A model generated the notes under the pieces. It did no database searches. It saw nothing but the letters and a program-made list of their open reading frames with translations, and had not been told where the DNA came from. DNA of 64,000 nt, taken from positions 78,474,385 through 78,538,384 of the forward strand of contig CM044315.1 of NCBI GenBank assembly GCA_024291935.2. Reading direction: 5' to 3'. Position numbers and translations under genes: made by a program. Below, in pieces: positions 22,923 through 36,300 of this stretch (its first letter is position 1; every line of letters starts with the position of its first letter). The DNA is from Okapia johnstoni (Eukaryota > Chordata > Mammalia > Artiodactyla > Giraffidae).

Positions 22923-23282
22923 AGATTGTGATAATGGGGTGTAAAATAGGTATGGTTAGAGTGAGCACCAAACCCAGAGGAGAGAGGAACAGGGAAGATT
23001 TCCTGGAGGTTATTAAGTTTGAACAGTCTTGAATTATAAGGGGAAAGGTGTCATGAAAGAGATGCCTTTAGAGAACTGCAAATTGTTAGATTTTATTGGA
23101 GTGTTAAAAGTATTCAAAGAAGATTGTAAGAGGTAGGGTTGGATAGGTAGACAGAGGTGAAGTGTGAAGGTCTTTTTTGTGCTAAAGGAAGTGAACAAAT
23201 TGAAAGATTTTAAGCAGACAGTTGGCCTGATCACAATTACTTTTTTTTTTGTTTTAAAGAGAACGCTAAGTTCCTTTTTTAA

Positions 23283-23608
23283 AAAAATCTCTCATTTATT
23301 TATTTTTGTCTGTGCTAGGTCTTCATTGCTGCACTGGCTTTTCTCTAGTTGTGGTGAGCCGGGGCCAAACTATAGTTGTGGTCCTTGGGCTTCTCATTGT
23401 GGTGGCTTCTCTGTTGCAGAGGATGGGCTCTAGGGCATGTGGGCTCAATAATTGTGATTCCTAGGCTCTAGAGCACAGGCTCAATAGTTGTGGTGCATGG
23501 GTTAGTTGCTCCTCTGCATGTAGATCTTCCTGGACTAGGGGTCAAACTCATGTTTCTTGCATTGGCAGGCAGATTCTTTTCTACTGAGCCACTAGGGAAG
23601 CCCCACAA
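23283..23608 (-). mobile_element. tRNA-derived artiodactyl SINE, long form
   Basis: Reversed: cttcattgctgcactggctt ... gagccactagggaagcccc, in IPP intron 1. Confidence 0.8.
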
Positions 23609-23739
23609 TTGCTTTTTGAAAGTTCATTTTGACTGCCATGTGTGCTTCCTTACTGCAGCGTACAAGGCTATCCTTCTACCTTTGCGCCTTTCCTTATTTT
23701 GTTTAGTTCACCCTCTCCTCATACCTTAATACACTGTCA

Positions 23740-23930
23740 CTCAATATCCAGTTCAGGTTCCATTTCTGCTGTCAAGTGTTGTCCAGTTATTTTAGACCGC
23801 ATTATTTATTCCCTTCTCTGAAACCCTGTTAGGAATAGTACCACACGATTTAGTCCTTACTAGTTTCATGTGTGTTTTATGTCCCTAAATAGATTTTAGT
23901 TTCCTTGAGGATAGGGAATATTTCATATGT
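23740..23930 (+). mobile_element. L2 LINE 3' remnant
   Basis: ccagttcaggttccatttct; ttccttgaggatagggaata, ending 60 nt before the exon 2 acceptor. Confidence 0.5.
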
Positions 23931-24041
23931 ATATGAATAGAAGACATGCTAAACACAAAAATTTGTTGCTTAGTATCTTTCTTTTTTTCAGGGTAGGACC
24001 AGATTATGGGCAACAGTCCTTTTAATTGATCTATCATCATC

Positions 24042-24333
24042 ATGGCTAATGAGGGCTGTGCCAAGGCTGGTGATAGTCATTTTTCATTAGATAAACATGC
24101 TCAACTCATCTTGGCTCAGATCAATAAAATGAGGAATGGACAGCATTTCTGTGATGTGGAGCTGCAAGTTGGGAAGGAAACTTTTAAAGTTCATCGGCTG
24201 GTTTTGGCTGCCAGTAGTCCTTACTTCGCAGCTTTGTTCACTGGAGGAATGAAGGAATCCTCAAAAGATGTTGTACAGATTCTAGGAATTGAAGCTGGAA
24301 TCTTTCAAATACTTTTAGATTTCATTTACACAG
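24042..24333 (+). CDS. IPP: IPP exon 2, coding part (residues 1-98)
   Basis: The exon begins at about 23992 after a strong pyrimidine-tract acceptor (ctttttttcag), leaving 50 nt of 5'UTR before the ATG. It encodes the first two thirds of the BTB domain and ends in phase 1 within Gly98 (FIYTG). The donor is ACAG|GTAAGTAAGT, a tandem repeat of the donor motif. A SINE is inserted 17 nt downstream. Confidence 0.96.
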
Positions 24334-27300
24334 GTAAGTAAGTATTATATTGTTTAGTTCCTAAGTTGTGTCTGACTTTTGCAACCCTATGGACTATAGC
24401 CTGCTAGGCTCCTCTGTCCATGGGATTTCCCAGGCAAGAATACTGGAGTGGGTTGCCATTTTCTCTCCAGGGGATCTTCCTGACTCAGGGATTGAACCTG
24501 TGTCTCCTGCATTGGCAGCCAGATTCTTTACCACTGAGCCACCAGGGAAGCCAATGTAAGTATTATATGTAGTGTAAATATATATGGAAAAAAAATTTGA
24601 AAGAGATACACTAAAGTGTTAATATAGGGAATTCCCAGGCATCAGGGGTTAGGGCTCCATACTTCTGGCAAATCGTATAGTCTGTGTATGGGAAAACGTT
24701 TGATTTTCATTTTTATACTTTTCTGCCTTACGTCTTTTCATGTGCCTGTTGGCCATCTGTATGTCTTCTTTGGAGAAATATCTATTTAGGTCTTCTGACC
24801 ATTTTTTGATTGGGTTTTGTTGTTGTTGTTGCTGCTGTAAAAGTGCTTTTAATAAGCTGTAAAGACTTACTAAGTTGTAGGGCATTCTTTTTGTAACTCT
24901 CAAGTAATCCTTGGCTTCATCCAGTACCATTCCTTCAGTTACCTTCCATCACAACCCATGATGTTATCTTCTCCAAATTTGTAATGAGTTCTCGTTTCAT
25001 CCAATTAAGTCTTAGATTTCTCTGCAACCACTACTGTTTATTCCCATGGTGAATTCCATTTCTTATACTTTTGGAAAATTCCCTATCTTCATTTAACAAG
25101 CCATATTCTTCCTCCCACCGTAGTGTCTTTGGCCATTCATTCATATATAATAAATTTGGGGGGCACCTAGTGTTTGGGAATACAGAAAGGGCAAGCTTTT
25201 TCTTAACAGACTTTATAAATCTAATTGAGAATACAAACATGCAGTTGAGTTGAATGTTTTAAAAGGGGTAAAGGGAAATTATGAGATTGAATGGAGGGAC
25301 TTCCCTGATGGTTCGTTGGTTAAGAATCCAGTCAACCAATGCAGGGGGCCCAGTTTCCATCCCTGGTCGGGGAAATAGATCCTGCACACAGCAACAAAGG
25401 TTCCCTATGCTGCAACTAAAACCCAGCTAGGTCGAAAAAAAAAAAAGAAAAAGATTGAATGGAGAGTTTATCCTTATTAGGTAGCATTACAGTGGTTTTT
25501 TTCTTTCTAAATATAATTGAGTATTTGATCTCTTCCCAAAGTTGTCATATAAGTATATGAAAGTGAAGCCTTCTGGAAGGAGATTGGTATATATAGTTAT
25601 TTAAATGTTAAATGTTTAAAACTTCTCATATGTTATGGACTCTTGGTTATACCTCACATTAAAAATTAACATTTATATGGCACTTTATCATAATGAAGAA
25701 TATGGCCCATGTCTTACTCTCTCCTGTGCCTCAGTCAAATGTTTGTTAGATGCATATAGCCTTATGTTAAAAGCATGGACTTTGATGTCACTCCCTACGC
25801 TGCATCTCACTTAACCATGTGACATAGGGTTGAATTACTTTAACTTTCCAATTCTGTTTTCTTCATATAAATGTAAGGGGGAAAATCCTACTATATGGGG
25901 TTGTATGGAGGGTTAAGTGAATGTATAGAGCAATTAATGCTGTGCCTGGTTCATTGTTAAGTGCTCCGTGCATGTGCAGTACTATTATCATTTAAGTTTT
26001 GCACCTTTCTACAAGTTCTTTGTTGCCTTTTTGCTTAGTATTCATCTATTCCCACAAAGCCTGAGCTATCAGTGGAATCAAGTATAATGCTTTTTGAATA
26101 TAAGTCAAATGTTTGTTTTATTTTATTGGTTATTTTGTCTCCCTACTTCCCTAGGTATAGTGAACATAGGGGTGAATAATGTCCAGGAGTTGATTGTTGC
26201 AGCAGACATGCTACAGTTGACTGAAGTTGTTAATCTTTGCTGTGAATTTCTGAAAGGACAAATTGATCCACTGAACTGCATTGGGATCTTTCAGTTCTCT
26301 GAGCAGATTGCCTGCCATGATCTTCTGGAATTTACAGAAAACTACATTCATGTCCATTTCTTGGAGGTTCATAGTGGGGAAGAGTTCCTGGCACTTACGA
26401 AAGATCAGCTGATCAAAATTTTGCGAAGTGAAGAACTTAGCATCGAGGATGAATACCAGGTCTTCTTAGCTGCAATGCAGTGGATACTGAAAGATCTGGG
26501 AAGGAGAAGAAAACATGTGGTAGAAGTGCTGGACCCCATTCGATTCCCTTTATTACCTCCTCAGAGACTTTTAAAGTACATAGAAGGTAATTTTTTGTTC
26601 CATGTTAAATTAGTCAGTTTTATCCAGTGACCTTTCCTCTGTTTGAAATGTGATAGTGTTTCCATTTTTCACTTCAATAGCAAACATTTATTGAATGATT
26701 ATTATATATAAGATTCAACTTTTGTATTTTGTGGGTATAGTAGTATTTCAGTATTTCTACCCATTATTTTAATCAGATCTTTATCTTGAGATTAACTACC
26801 AAGGGAGATAAAATTATTGACAGAGCTAAAATATTCCTGCTATTTTTGGTAGTAGTACTAATTATTTTAGTGTAAGATTTATTCTTGCCACTTTGAAAAT
26901 TTCACCAAAACCTAACATTTAAGGAAAACTATATATGCTGAACACAAAACCAAAACTCAATAAATCCTATAAGTCCTCTCATGTATATTGATATAATAAT
27001 ACAGCTTCTATGTAGCCTTTGAATATATTTGAGTTCTAAACTTTGAAAACACTTTTCACCATAGTATAAAATAAATTTTATCTTTATATTAGAAAAATAA
27101 TATTTAAATTTATTTTTAAAAACTACTTTGGGCCAGTTTCAAGATTTGAAGCTGTAACTACCGTTTAGGATGTGACTGAATTACAAATATTTTATTATGA
27201 ATTAATTATAGTATTAGCATTAAAGTTGTAATTATGTGATATATTTAATGTAGGTTTTTCCACTCTTAACAGTGTCAACGCAAATTTGTAGTTTTTTCAC

Positions 27301-30300
27301 AGTGATATGTTGTATTAATTGTATATATCATTAATTCTCATTATTCATATATAGTCATTTCTCACTGACTACTACTACTACTATATAGTTAGTTCTCACT
27401 AACTACTACTATTCATGGTAGTTATCCTCTATAAATTAACCAAGAACAGTGATCAGCAAATACTGAGCCACTGTTCCTAAGAAAAGTATGAGGTAAGTTC
27501 TTACAAGCCTCTGGTCACAAAATTTTTGTCAGCTGATCAACACATAAACTTGTTTTTTTGTGTGTGTCTGTTCAAACCCCCTCGTTTAATATATACTGTT
27601 GATTCATTAAACTCATGGCCAACAAAACTATAACTCAAGGCTGAGTGAAACCTAACACGTTTGGCTTCTGTAAGATACATCACAGCCTTCCTGCACTTAC
27701 AAACACTACTTTCGCAGTATGCTTTCGCAGAAAAGGCTTCAAAGTGAAAACCATATTTTAAAAGAAATGAAGAGGACACTTGTATATAGTGAGAACTGAA
27801 ATAAGATGGCAGAATGTCACCTCTTTCGGTCTCACCTGGATGTTAGGTGATTCAAATTTGTTGCCACTTTTTTCAGTATTTTTGAAACTTTATCTCTGAT
27901 TGTTTTAGAGAAAAGATGGACAATTTATACAGAAAACTAATGAGACTCTACCACAAAGTTGAGTGAGGGAGCAAAAGACTTCATTGAAATGGTTAAATTG
28001 TGTTATGTGAAATGTGTAGATTTTCCCCTATGGTGTATAATTCAGGTAATTTAATATTATTAGTATATGATAACATATCTTTTTCTTGCATTTGAGAGAA
28101 CGATTTTACTTTTTAAAAATGGTACATGCTCTTATAAAAACTTTAGGTAATAAATTATTAAAAAAGCAAACAACAGATCACCCAAAGTTCACCATGCAGA
28201 AATAGCCAGTTATAATTAACATTCATTAAACATCATTCTAGATGTCTCTGTATGGGAGGATGGATGATGGGTGGGTGTACGGTTGCAAGGATGGATAGAA
28301 AAAAAACTTACAAGAATAAGAATCATTCTATCATACTATTTATAATATAAAATCATACTATTTATAATGCAAAAAATATACCTAAATCTCACTAAAAGTT
28401 AACAAAGAAGAAACTAATAATTATTTCTAGGTAAATGTTTGTTTAATCCCAAGAAATAGTCATTCTAAAAAGTTTTTACATGATAAAAACAAAAAGATGA
28501 GTTTCATTAAAAGGTGAAACCATAGTTTCATTTTGTGTTTCAATTTTAAAGTTTAGATTCTCTGCTATGAAAAATGAGGTAATTAGTATTGTTATTTTTC
28601 TCCTTACCTGCCTCAAGGTCTACATAGCCCTTACATAGTTCCTTTTCAAATCATGATCCTCCTAGCTCTGTGCTTTTATTCTTTATTTAAGTGGTTTTAA
28701 TGCTCTGTACCAGTTTTTTAACAGTAGTCTTTTGTTCCTGAACTTTCTTTTTTTGGGGGGCCCTGCAGCACAGCTTTCAGGATCTTACTTCCTTCACAAG
28801 GGATTGAACCTAGGTCATCACAGTGAAAGCACCGAATCCTAACTACTGGACTGCCAGGGAATTCCCTGAGCTTTCTGTTTTGATTCATCATTTGGTTGGT
28901 TAAATTTCATCACCAAGGTTTTTTTTTTTTTAAGAAAGGTTCATGATTACTGTATTTGCTGATTTTTTTCTCATATCTGAGAATTTCTGCCTGTTACTTT
29001 TTAAATTTAACAGATACTTGTGTGGGTACAATATGCTTAATATATGAGCATTCCCCCCACCTCCACCCCAAGTTTGTAAGGAGTGTTTGTTTTGTTTTTT
29101 CCAATGACTTGTTTTTTCTGCTTGGATGCCTTAAGAATTCTCTTTCATTATACTTGATTTGTGTTCAAGTTTGCCATTTTTCCTTAGACTATATCGTATA
29201 CCCTTTTCCTTTTTTTTTGGTCATGCCCTGTGGCGTGCAGCAATTTTTCCTTCATTTTGGAAAATTTTTCCTCTATGAAATTCCTGAATATTTCTAATGT
29301 TTCCTTTGGTGGTCTTCATCCTTGCATTGGAAACTTTTTTGTCTTTCTTATTTATCATCTTCTAATGTAGGAAATCAGTCTTGAATAGTCGTTGGAAGGA
29401 CTGATGCTGAAGCTGAAACTCCAATACTTTGGCCACCTGATGTGAAGAACTGACTCACTGGAAAAGACCCTGATGCTGGGAAAGATTGAAGGCGGGAGGA
29501 GAAGGGGATGACAGAGGATGAGATGGTTGGATGGCATCACCGACTCAATGGACATGAGTTTGAGTAAACTCCAGGAGTTGATGATGGACAGGGAGGCTGG
29601 GCATGCTGCAGTTCATGGGGTTGCAAAAAGTCAGACACGACTGAGCAACTGAACTGAACTGAACTGAATGTTAAAATATTTTGTCTTTTGCTCTATGCTC
29701 ATATTTGCTTTCTTAAGTCTTTACTCCAAATTGCCAATTTGATTTTTGTCTAATGAGTTTCTTGTTTCTAATTTATTATGTCTGCAGTACTGTCACTTTA
29801 TTTCTTTAGCAATGCATCTCATTTTGTCTTTGAGCCTTTTTTTTTTCCATATAAGATCTTTATTCTTAAAAATAAATCTATCTTGTGTATAGAGAATCTG
29901 TTTCTGTTATGTGGCTAATGTTTTCTTCCAAACTGAATTCTTCAGTCACTTTCTCTTTTTTTTTTTTTTTCTGGGGTATATTTAAATAGTTGTATTGCTA
30001 TTTCTTGATATACTGCTCATGCTTAACTTGGCAACTCTGTTCAAATCTGCTTGCTCTGATAATTCTCCGTGGCATACTTGCTATCTTGGTATTTGTTGTT
30101 GTTGCTCCTCTTTGCGACCCCATGGACTGCAGCATGCCAGGCTTCCCTGTCCTTCACCATCTCCCAGAGCTTACTCAAACTCATGTCCATTGAGTTGGTG
30201 ATAGTTGGTGATCCATCCAACCATCTTGTTCTCCGTTGTCCCTTTCTCCTCCAGCCTTCAATCTTTCCCAGCATCAGGGTCTTTTCCAGTGAGTCAGCTC

Positions 30301-33300
30301 TTCACATCAGGTGGGCAAAGTATTGGAGCTTCAGCCTCAGCATCAATCCCTCCAGTGAATATTTACAATTGATTTCCTTTAGGATTGACTGGTTTAATCT
30401 TGCTGTCCAAGGGATTCTCAAGAGTCTTCTCCAACTCCACAGTTCAAAAGCATCAATTCTTCGGCTCTCAGCCTTCTGTATGGTCCAACTCTCACATCCA
30501 TACGTGACTACTGGAAAAACCATAGCTTTGACTATACAGACCTCTGTCAGCAAAGTAATGTCTCTGCTTTTTAATATGCTGTCTAGGTTTATCATAGCTT
30601 TTCTTCCAAGGAGCAAGCGTCTTTTAATTTCATGGCTGCAGTCACCATCTACAGTGATTTTGGAGCCCAAGAAAATAAAGTCTGTCACTGTTTCCATTGT
30701 TTCCCCATTAATTTGCCATGAAGTGATAGGACTGGATGCCGTGATCTTAGTTTTCTGAATGTTGAGTTTTAAGCCAGCTTTTTCACTCTCCTCTTTCACC
30801 TCATCGAGAGGTTCTTTAGTTCCTCTTCGCTTTCTGCTGTAAGGGTAGTGTCATCTGCGTATCTGGGGGCTTCCTAGCTAGTGGTAAAGAATCCGCCTGC
30901 CAATTACAAAGGAGATGTAAGAGACACCGGTTTGATCCCTGGGTCGGGAAGATTCCCTGGATGAGGGCATGGCAATCCACTACAGTATTCTTGCCTGGAG
31001 AATCCCCTGGACAGAGGAGCCTCGTGGACTACAGTCCATAATGTCGCACAGAGTTGACATGACTGAAGCGACTTAGCACGCAGACATGCACATCTGCATA
31101 TCTGAGGTTATTGATATTTCTTCTGGCAATCTTGGTATTACTATGTTTCTCCCACCTAAAATTGGATTGTTATGTATTGTGTTTTCACCACTTCTTTCTA
31201 GCTTGAGGCATGAGGGTGGTGAAAGAATCTCTCTCTTTTGGTGAGATCCAATTATTGATCTGATATCAAGACCTACTTAACCCAGCCAAGGATATTTCTC
31301 ACTACTGCGGATTTTGGCTACCACTGAGCTCTGTTAGATGGCAAACCCTGGTGATCCTCTCTACTTTTACTGATGGTCCTGTAAATAATTTTTCTTATAA
31401 CAGTTTTGCTCTTTGACTTCAGGTCTGCTTCTTACTTGCTCATTCTTCCTTTCTCCAAATTCTAAAGTTATTAGTGAGACTTGCAAGATTTTGTTAGTTA
31501 ACTTTCTTTCCTCAGTATTGTTTTTTGGATGTAGAGACAAGGCTTAGAGACAGTCCCTTGCTAGCATATATAATGCTTTTGTGCAAATCAGAAAATAGTG
31601 CCCTTTCCTGGAGGCCAGTACTTATTGCCAAGTGGATCACAGGTTGGCTTTCATTCCCAATTCATCTTTTCAGCTAAGCAAGCTTGAGCAGAATAACCTG
31701 CCCACTCACGCTGATTGTCTTTTTTAGGAAATGGACCTCATCCAACTGGAATCTTCTGTTTCTTGCTTCGACTGTCATTTTCCAAGTGTATAATATTATT
31801 TTATATCCTTTTGTTATTAGGTTATAAGTATAGAATTTTGGGAAATTTTATTTTTTCCTTTTGTTATATAATTGTGATCCTGTTTACCTGGCATCTTTAT
31901 TGAATAAGAGATTCTCCATCATGTGTTTTCAAATTGAATCTAATGAAGCATATTTTTAAAACAATCTTTGATTTAAGGAAAGTATATATTCTTCAGTTCA
32001 GTTCAGTTGCTCAGTTGTGTCTGACTCTTTGAGACCCCATGGACTGTAGCACACCGATGCTATAAAAAAATATTTGGTATTGTAGGAAACAAATTCCAGT
32101 GTTTGATGATGAGCTTTCATTTTTTGATTGTTAAATGTATTTCATTTTCATGGAAATATGTCTTTTCAATATTGTTTAAAAGTTGATTAAAACATCTTTT
32201 TCAACATTGCTTTAGGAATATCTGATTTTAATCTTCGTGTTGCATTGCAAACGCTTTTGAAAGAGTACTGTGAGGTATGCAGATCTCCCAAAGAGAACAA
32301 ATTTTGTAGTTTTCTGCAGACATCTAAGGTTCGACCTCGGAAGAAAGCAAGAAAGTACCTGTATGCTGTAGGTGAGAACCTTTTAAAAAGTAATATAAAT
32401 TATCTTTATTTTCAGGATCAAAACCTCTTAAATTTTTGTTGTTATTAAACGTGAGAATATGCAAGTATGTCAAATAGGCATATTTAATTTCACATACGGG
32501 CTGCAGATTTAGAAATTGCATTTATATAGTATAGTGGACACATCTAAGAATAGAGATATTTATTTAATGTCTGTTATTTGGTGATTTAAATCTTTGAGTT
32601 CTTAGATGCCCAATTATTGTCAAATAACTGCCTAAGATATACTGCTTTAGAAATTAATATTTGAATTTTAGTGAGAAATAGGAAAATAAATCTCAAACGT
32701 ATTAACTATTCACAGCATCTGAGATGGTCTTTAGGGATGATAGGAACTAGTGGTCTCCAAAGTGTGGAGATGCAGGATAATCCAAAGGAATATTGTATGG
32801 ACATTTTGTATTTTATTTTATTGCGTTGTAATGTAGTATAGTATAGGTTTTTGGCCATGCTGTGCAGCTTGAGGGATCTTAGTTCTCTGACTTGGAATTT
32901 AACCTGGGCCACCTCAGTGAAAGCACAGAGTCTGAACCACGGGACTGCCAGGGAATTTCCTCTATTAAAAAAAATATTTAAAATACTGATATATATCAAC
33001 AAATTGTCCAGATTTATATACATAATAAAATTTGTATGTAAGAACTTTATGTATAACATAATTTATAGTATGTATGTCATCACATGTGTAATTTTATATA
33101 TACTATAACATATAAATGTATAATTTTTGAGTGCTCATTAACCTTTTCTATAACAGGATGTACAGTTAAACAAGGATTTCAACCCTCACTATTTTTTCAT
33201 TGAAAAAGATATTAATAGGGACATCCCTGGTGGTCCAATGGTTAGGAATCCACCTTGGAGTACAGGGAACACCGGTTCAGTCTCTGGGTGGGGAAGTAAG

Positions 33301-36300
33301 ATCCCATACGCTATGGAGTAACTAAGTCTGCACACTGCAACTGCTTAGCCCACAAGCTCCGGAGCCCATGTGCCACAACCACTAAGCTCTCAAGTTGCAA
33401 ATGCTGAGCCCAGGGTCTACAACTAGAGTCTGTGTGTTGCAATGAAAGATCTCTTGTGACACAACTAAGACTTAGTGCATCAAATAAATAAATAAAAATA
33501 TTTTTTAAAAAGACATGAATAGAAATCACAATGAAACTTCCTAACTAAACAGATAACAAGTTCCTAGATTTACATTTTATCTAACATTTAGTTATGACCA
33601 GGACCAGGTGGTAGAACACTGTGGTTGAACTCACTGCATTTAAGCCATCATCTTTTAGGACTTGGTACATATAAGAATAATAGATGTGCATCTGACAGAC
33701 TCTATGTATTTCTCACTATGCAGTAGTTATATTGAAAATCTAGATGTAGAGGGCTATATTTTTCTTGTTACTACCATTTCCATATTTAGCAGTAAGGGAT
33801 TTGCTGTGTACCTGCTTTCCTTTCTTTATTCAGGTGGATATACTCGATTGCAGGGGGGTCGTTGGAGTGATAGCAGAGCCCTCAGTTGTGTAGAACGTTT
33901 TGACACCTTTAGCCAGTACTGGACCACTGTGTCTTCACTTCATCAGGCTCGATGTGGACTGGGAGTAGCAGTTCTGGGAGGAATGGTCTATGCGATTGGA
34001 GGTAAAAATGAAAATGTCTTATTTCCATTTTTAGACTCTAACTCTTAAGTTGACTACATTCTTAAATGCCTTATATATTTTGCTGGATACTCTGGAGTAT
34101 ATATAGTGGTGATTGCAGCCATGAAATTAAAAGACGCTTACTCCTTGGAAGGAAGGTTATGGCCAACCTAGATAGCATATTTAAACGCAGAGACATTACT
34201 TTGCCAACAAAAGTCCGTCTAGTCAAGGCTATGGTTTTTCCAGTGGTCATGTATGGATGTGAGAGTTGGATGGTGAAGAAAGCTGAGCGCCGCAGAATTG
34301 ATGCTTTTGAACTGTGGTGTTGGAGAAGACTCTTGAGAGTCCCTTGGACTGCAAGGAGATCCAACCAGTCCATCCTAAAGGAGATCAGCCCTGGGTGTTC
34401 ATTGGAAGGACTGATGTTGAAGCTGAAACTCCAGTACTTTGGCCGCCTCATGTGAAGAGTTGACTCATTGGAAAAGACCCTAATGCTGGGTAGGATTGGG
34501 GGCAGGAGGAGAAGGGGATGACAGAGGATGAGATGGTTGGATGGCATCACTGACTCAATGGACATGGGTTTGGGTAGACTCCAGGAGTTGGTGATGGACA
34601 GAGAGGCCTGGCGTGCTGCAATTCATGGGGTCGCAAAGAGTCGGACACGACTGAGCGACTGAACTGAACTGAACTGAATGCTGTAAAGACCAATACTGCA
34701 TAGGAACATGGAATGTTAGGTCCATGAATCAAGGCAAATTGAAAGTGGTCAAAGAGGAGATGGCAAGAGTGAATGTCAACATTTGAGGAATCAGTGAACT
34801 AAAATGGACTGGAATGGGTGAATTTAATTCATTATAATCTGCTACTGACCATTATATCTACTACTGTGGGCAAGAATCCCTTAGAAAAAATGGAGTAGCC
34901 ATCATAGTCAACAAAAGAGTCTGAAATGCAGTACTTGGATGCAGTCTCAAAAACAACAGAATGATCTCTTTTCATTTCCAAGGCAAACCATTCAGTATCA
35001 TGGTAATCCAAGTCTATGCCCGACCAGTAATGCTGAAGAAGCTGAAGTTGAATGGTTCTATGAAGACCTACAAGACCTTCTAGAACTAACACCCAAAAAA
35101 GATGTCCTTTTCATTATAGGGGACTGGAATGCAAAAGTAAGAAGTCAAGAAACACCTGGAGTAACAGGCAAATTTGGCCTTGGAGTACAGAATGAAGCAG
35201 GGCAAAAGCTGATAGAGTTTTGCCAAGAGAACGCACTGGTCATAGCAAACACCCTCTTCCAACAACACAAGAGAAGACTCTACACATGGACATCACCAGA
35301 TGGTCAACACCGAAATCAGATTGATTATATTCCTTGCAGTCAAAGATGGAGAAACTCTATACAGTCAGCAAAAACAAGACCTGGAGCTGACTGTGGCTCA
35401 GATCATAAACTCCTTATTGCCAAATTCAGACTTAAATTGAAGAAAGTAGGGAAAACCCCTAGACCATTCAGGTATGACCTAAATCAAATCCCTTATGATT
35501 ATACAGTGGAAGTGAGAAATAGATTTAAGGGACTAGGTCTGATAGATGAGTGCCTGAAGAACTATGGACGGAGGTTTGTGACATTGTACAGGAGGCAGGG
35601 ATCAAGACCATCACCAAGAAAAAGAAATGCAAAAAAGCAAAATGGCTGTCTGAGGAGACCTTACAAAGAGATGTGAAAAGAAGAGAAGTCAAAAGCAAAG
35701 GAGAAAAGGAAAGATATACCTATTTGAATGCAGAGTTCCAAAGAATAGCAAGGACAGATAAGAAAGCCTTCCTCAGTGATCAGTGGAAAGAAATAGAGGA
35801 AAAAAATTGAATGGGAAAGACTAGAGTGACCTAACAGAAGCAGAAGACATTAAGAAGAGGTGGCAAGAATACACAGAAGAACTGTACAAAAAAGATCTTC
35901 ACGACCCAGATAATCACGATGGTGTGATCACTCACCTAGAGCCAGACATCCTGGAATGTGAAGTCAAGTGGGCCTTAGGAAGCATCACTACGAAAAACGC
36001 TAGTGGAGGTGATGGAATTCCAGTTGAGCTATTTCAAATCCTGAAAGATGATGCTGTGAAAGTGCTGCACTCAATATGCCAGCAAATTTGGAAACCTCTG
36101 CAGTGGCCACAGGACTGGAAAAGGTCAGTTTTCATTCCAATCCCAAAGAAAGGCAATGCCAAAGAATGCTCAAACTGCCGCACAATTGCACTCATCTCAC
36201 ATGCTAGTCAAGTAATGCTCAAAATTCTCCAAGCCAGGCTTCAGCAATACGTGAATCGAGAACTTCCAGATGTTCAAGCTGGATTTAGAAAAGGCAGAGG

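Noticed and set aside
26094..26630. 178-codon open frame with its own ATG as a separate gene
   Set aside because: It is IPP exon 3 plus intron sequence on both sides. Splice sites at 26154 and 26587 and the BACK domain place it in IPP.
29355..29675. AATGT on both sides of the BovB 3' end at 29.4 kb as a TSD
   Set aside because: Five bases in AT-rich DNA is not better than chance.
34939..35676. 245-codon open frame as a host gene
   Set aside because: It is the BovB endonuclease region, and the same sequence recurs in three other places in the window.
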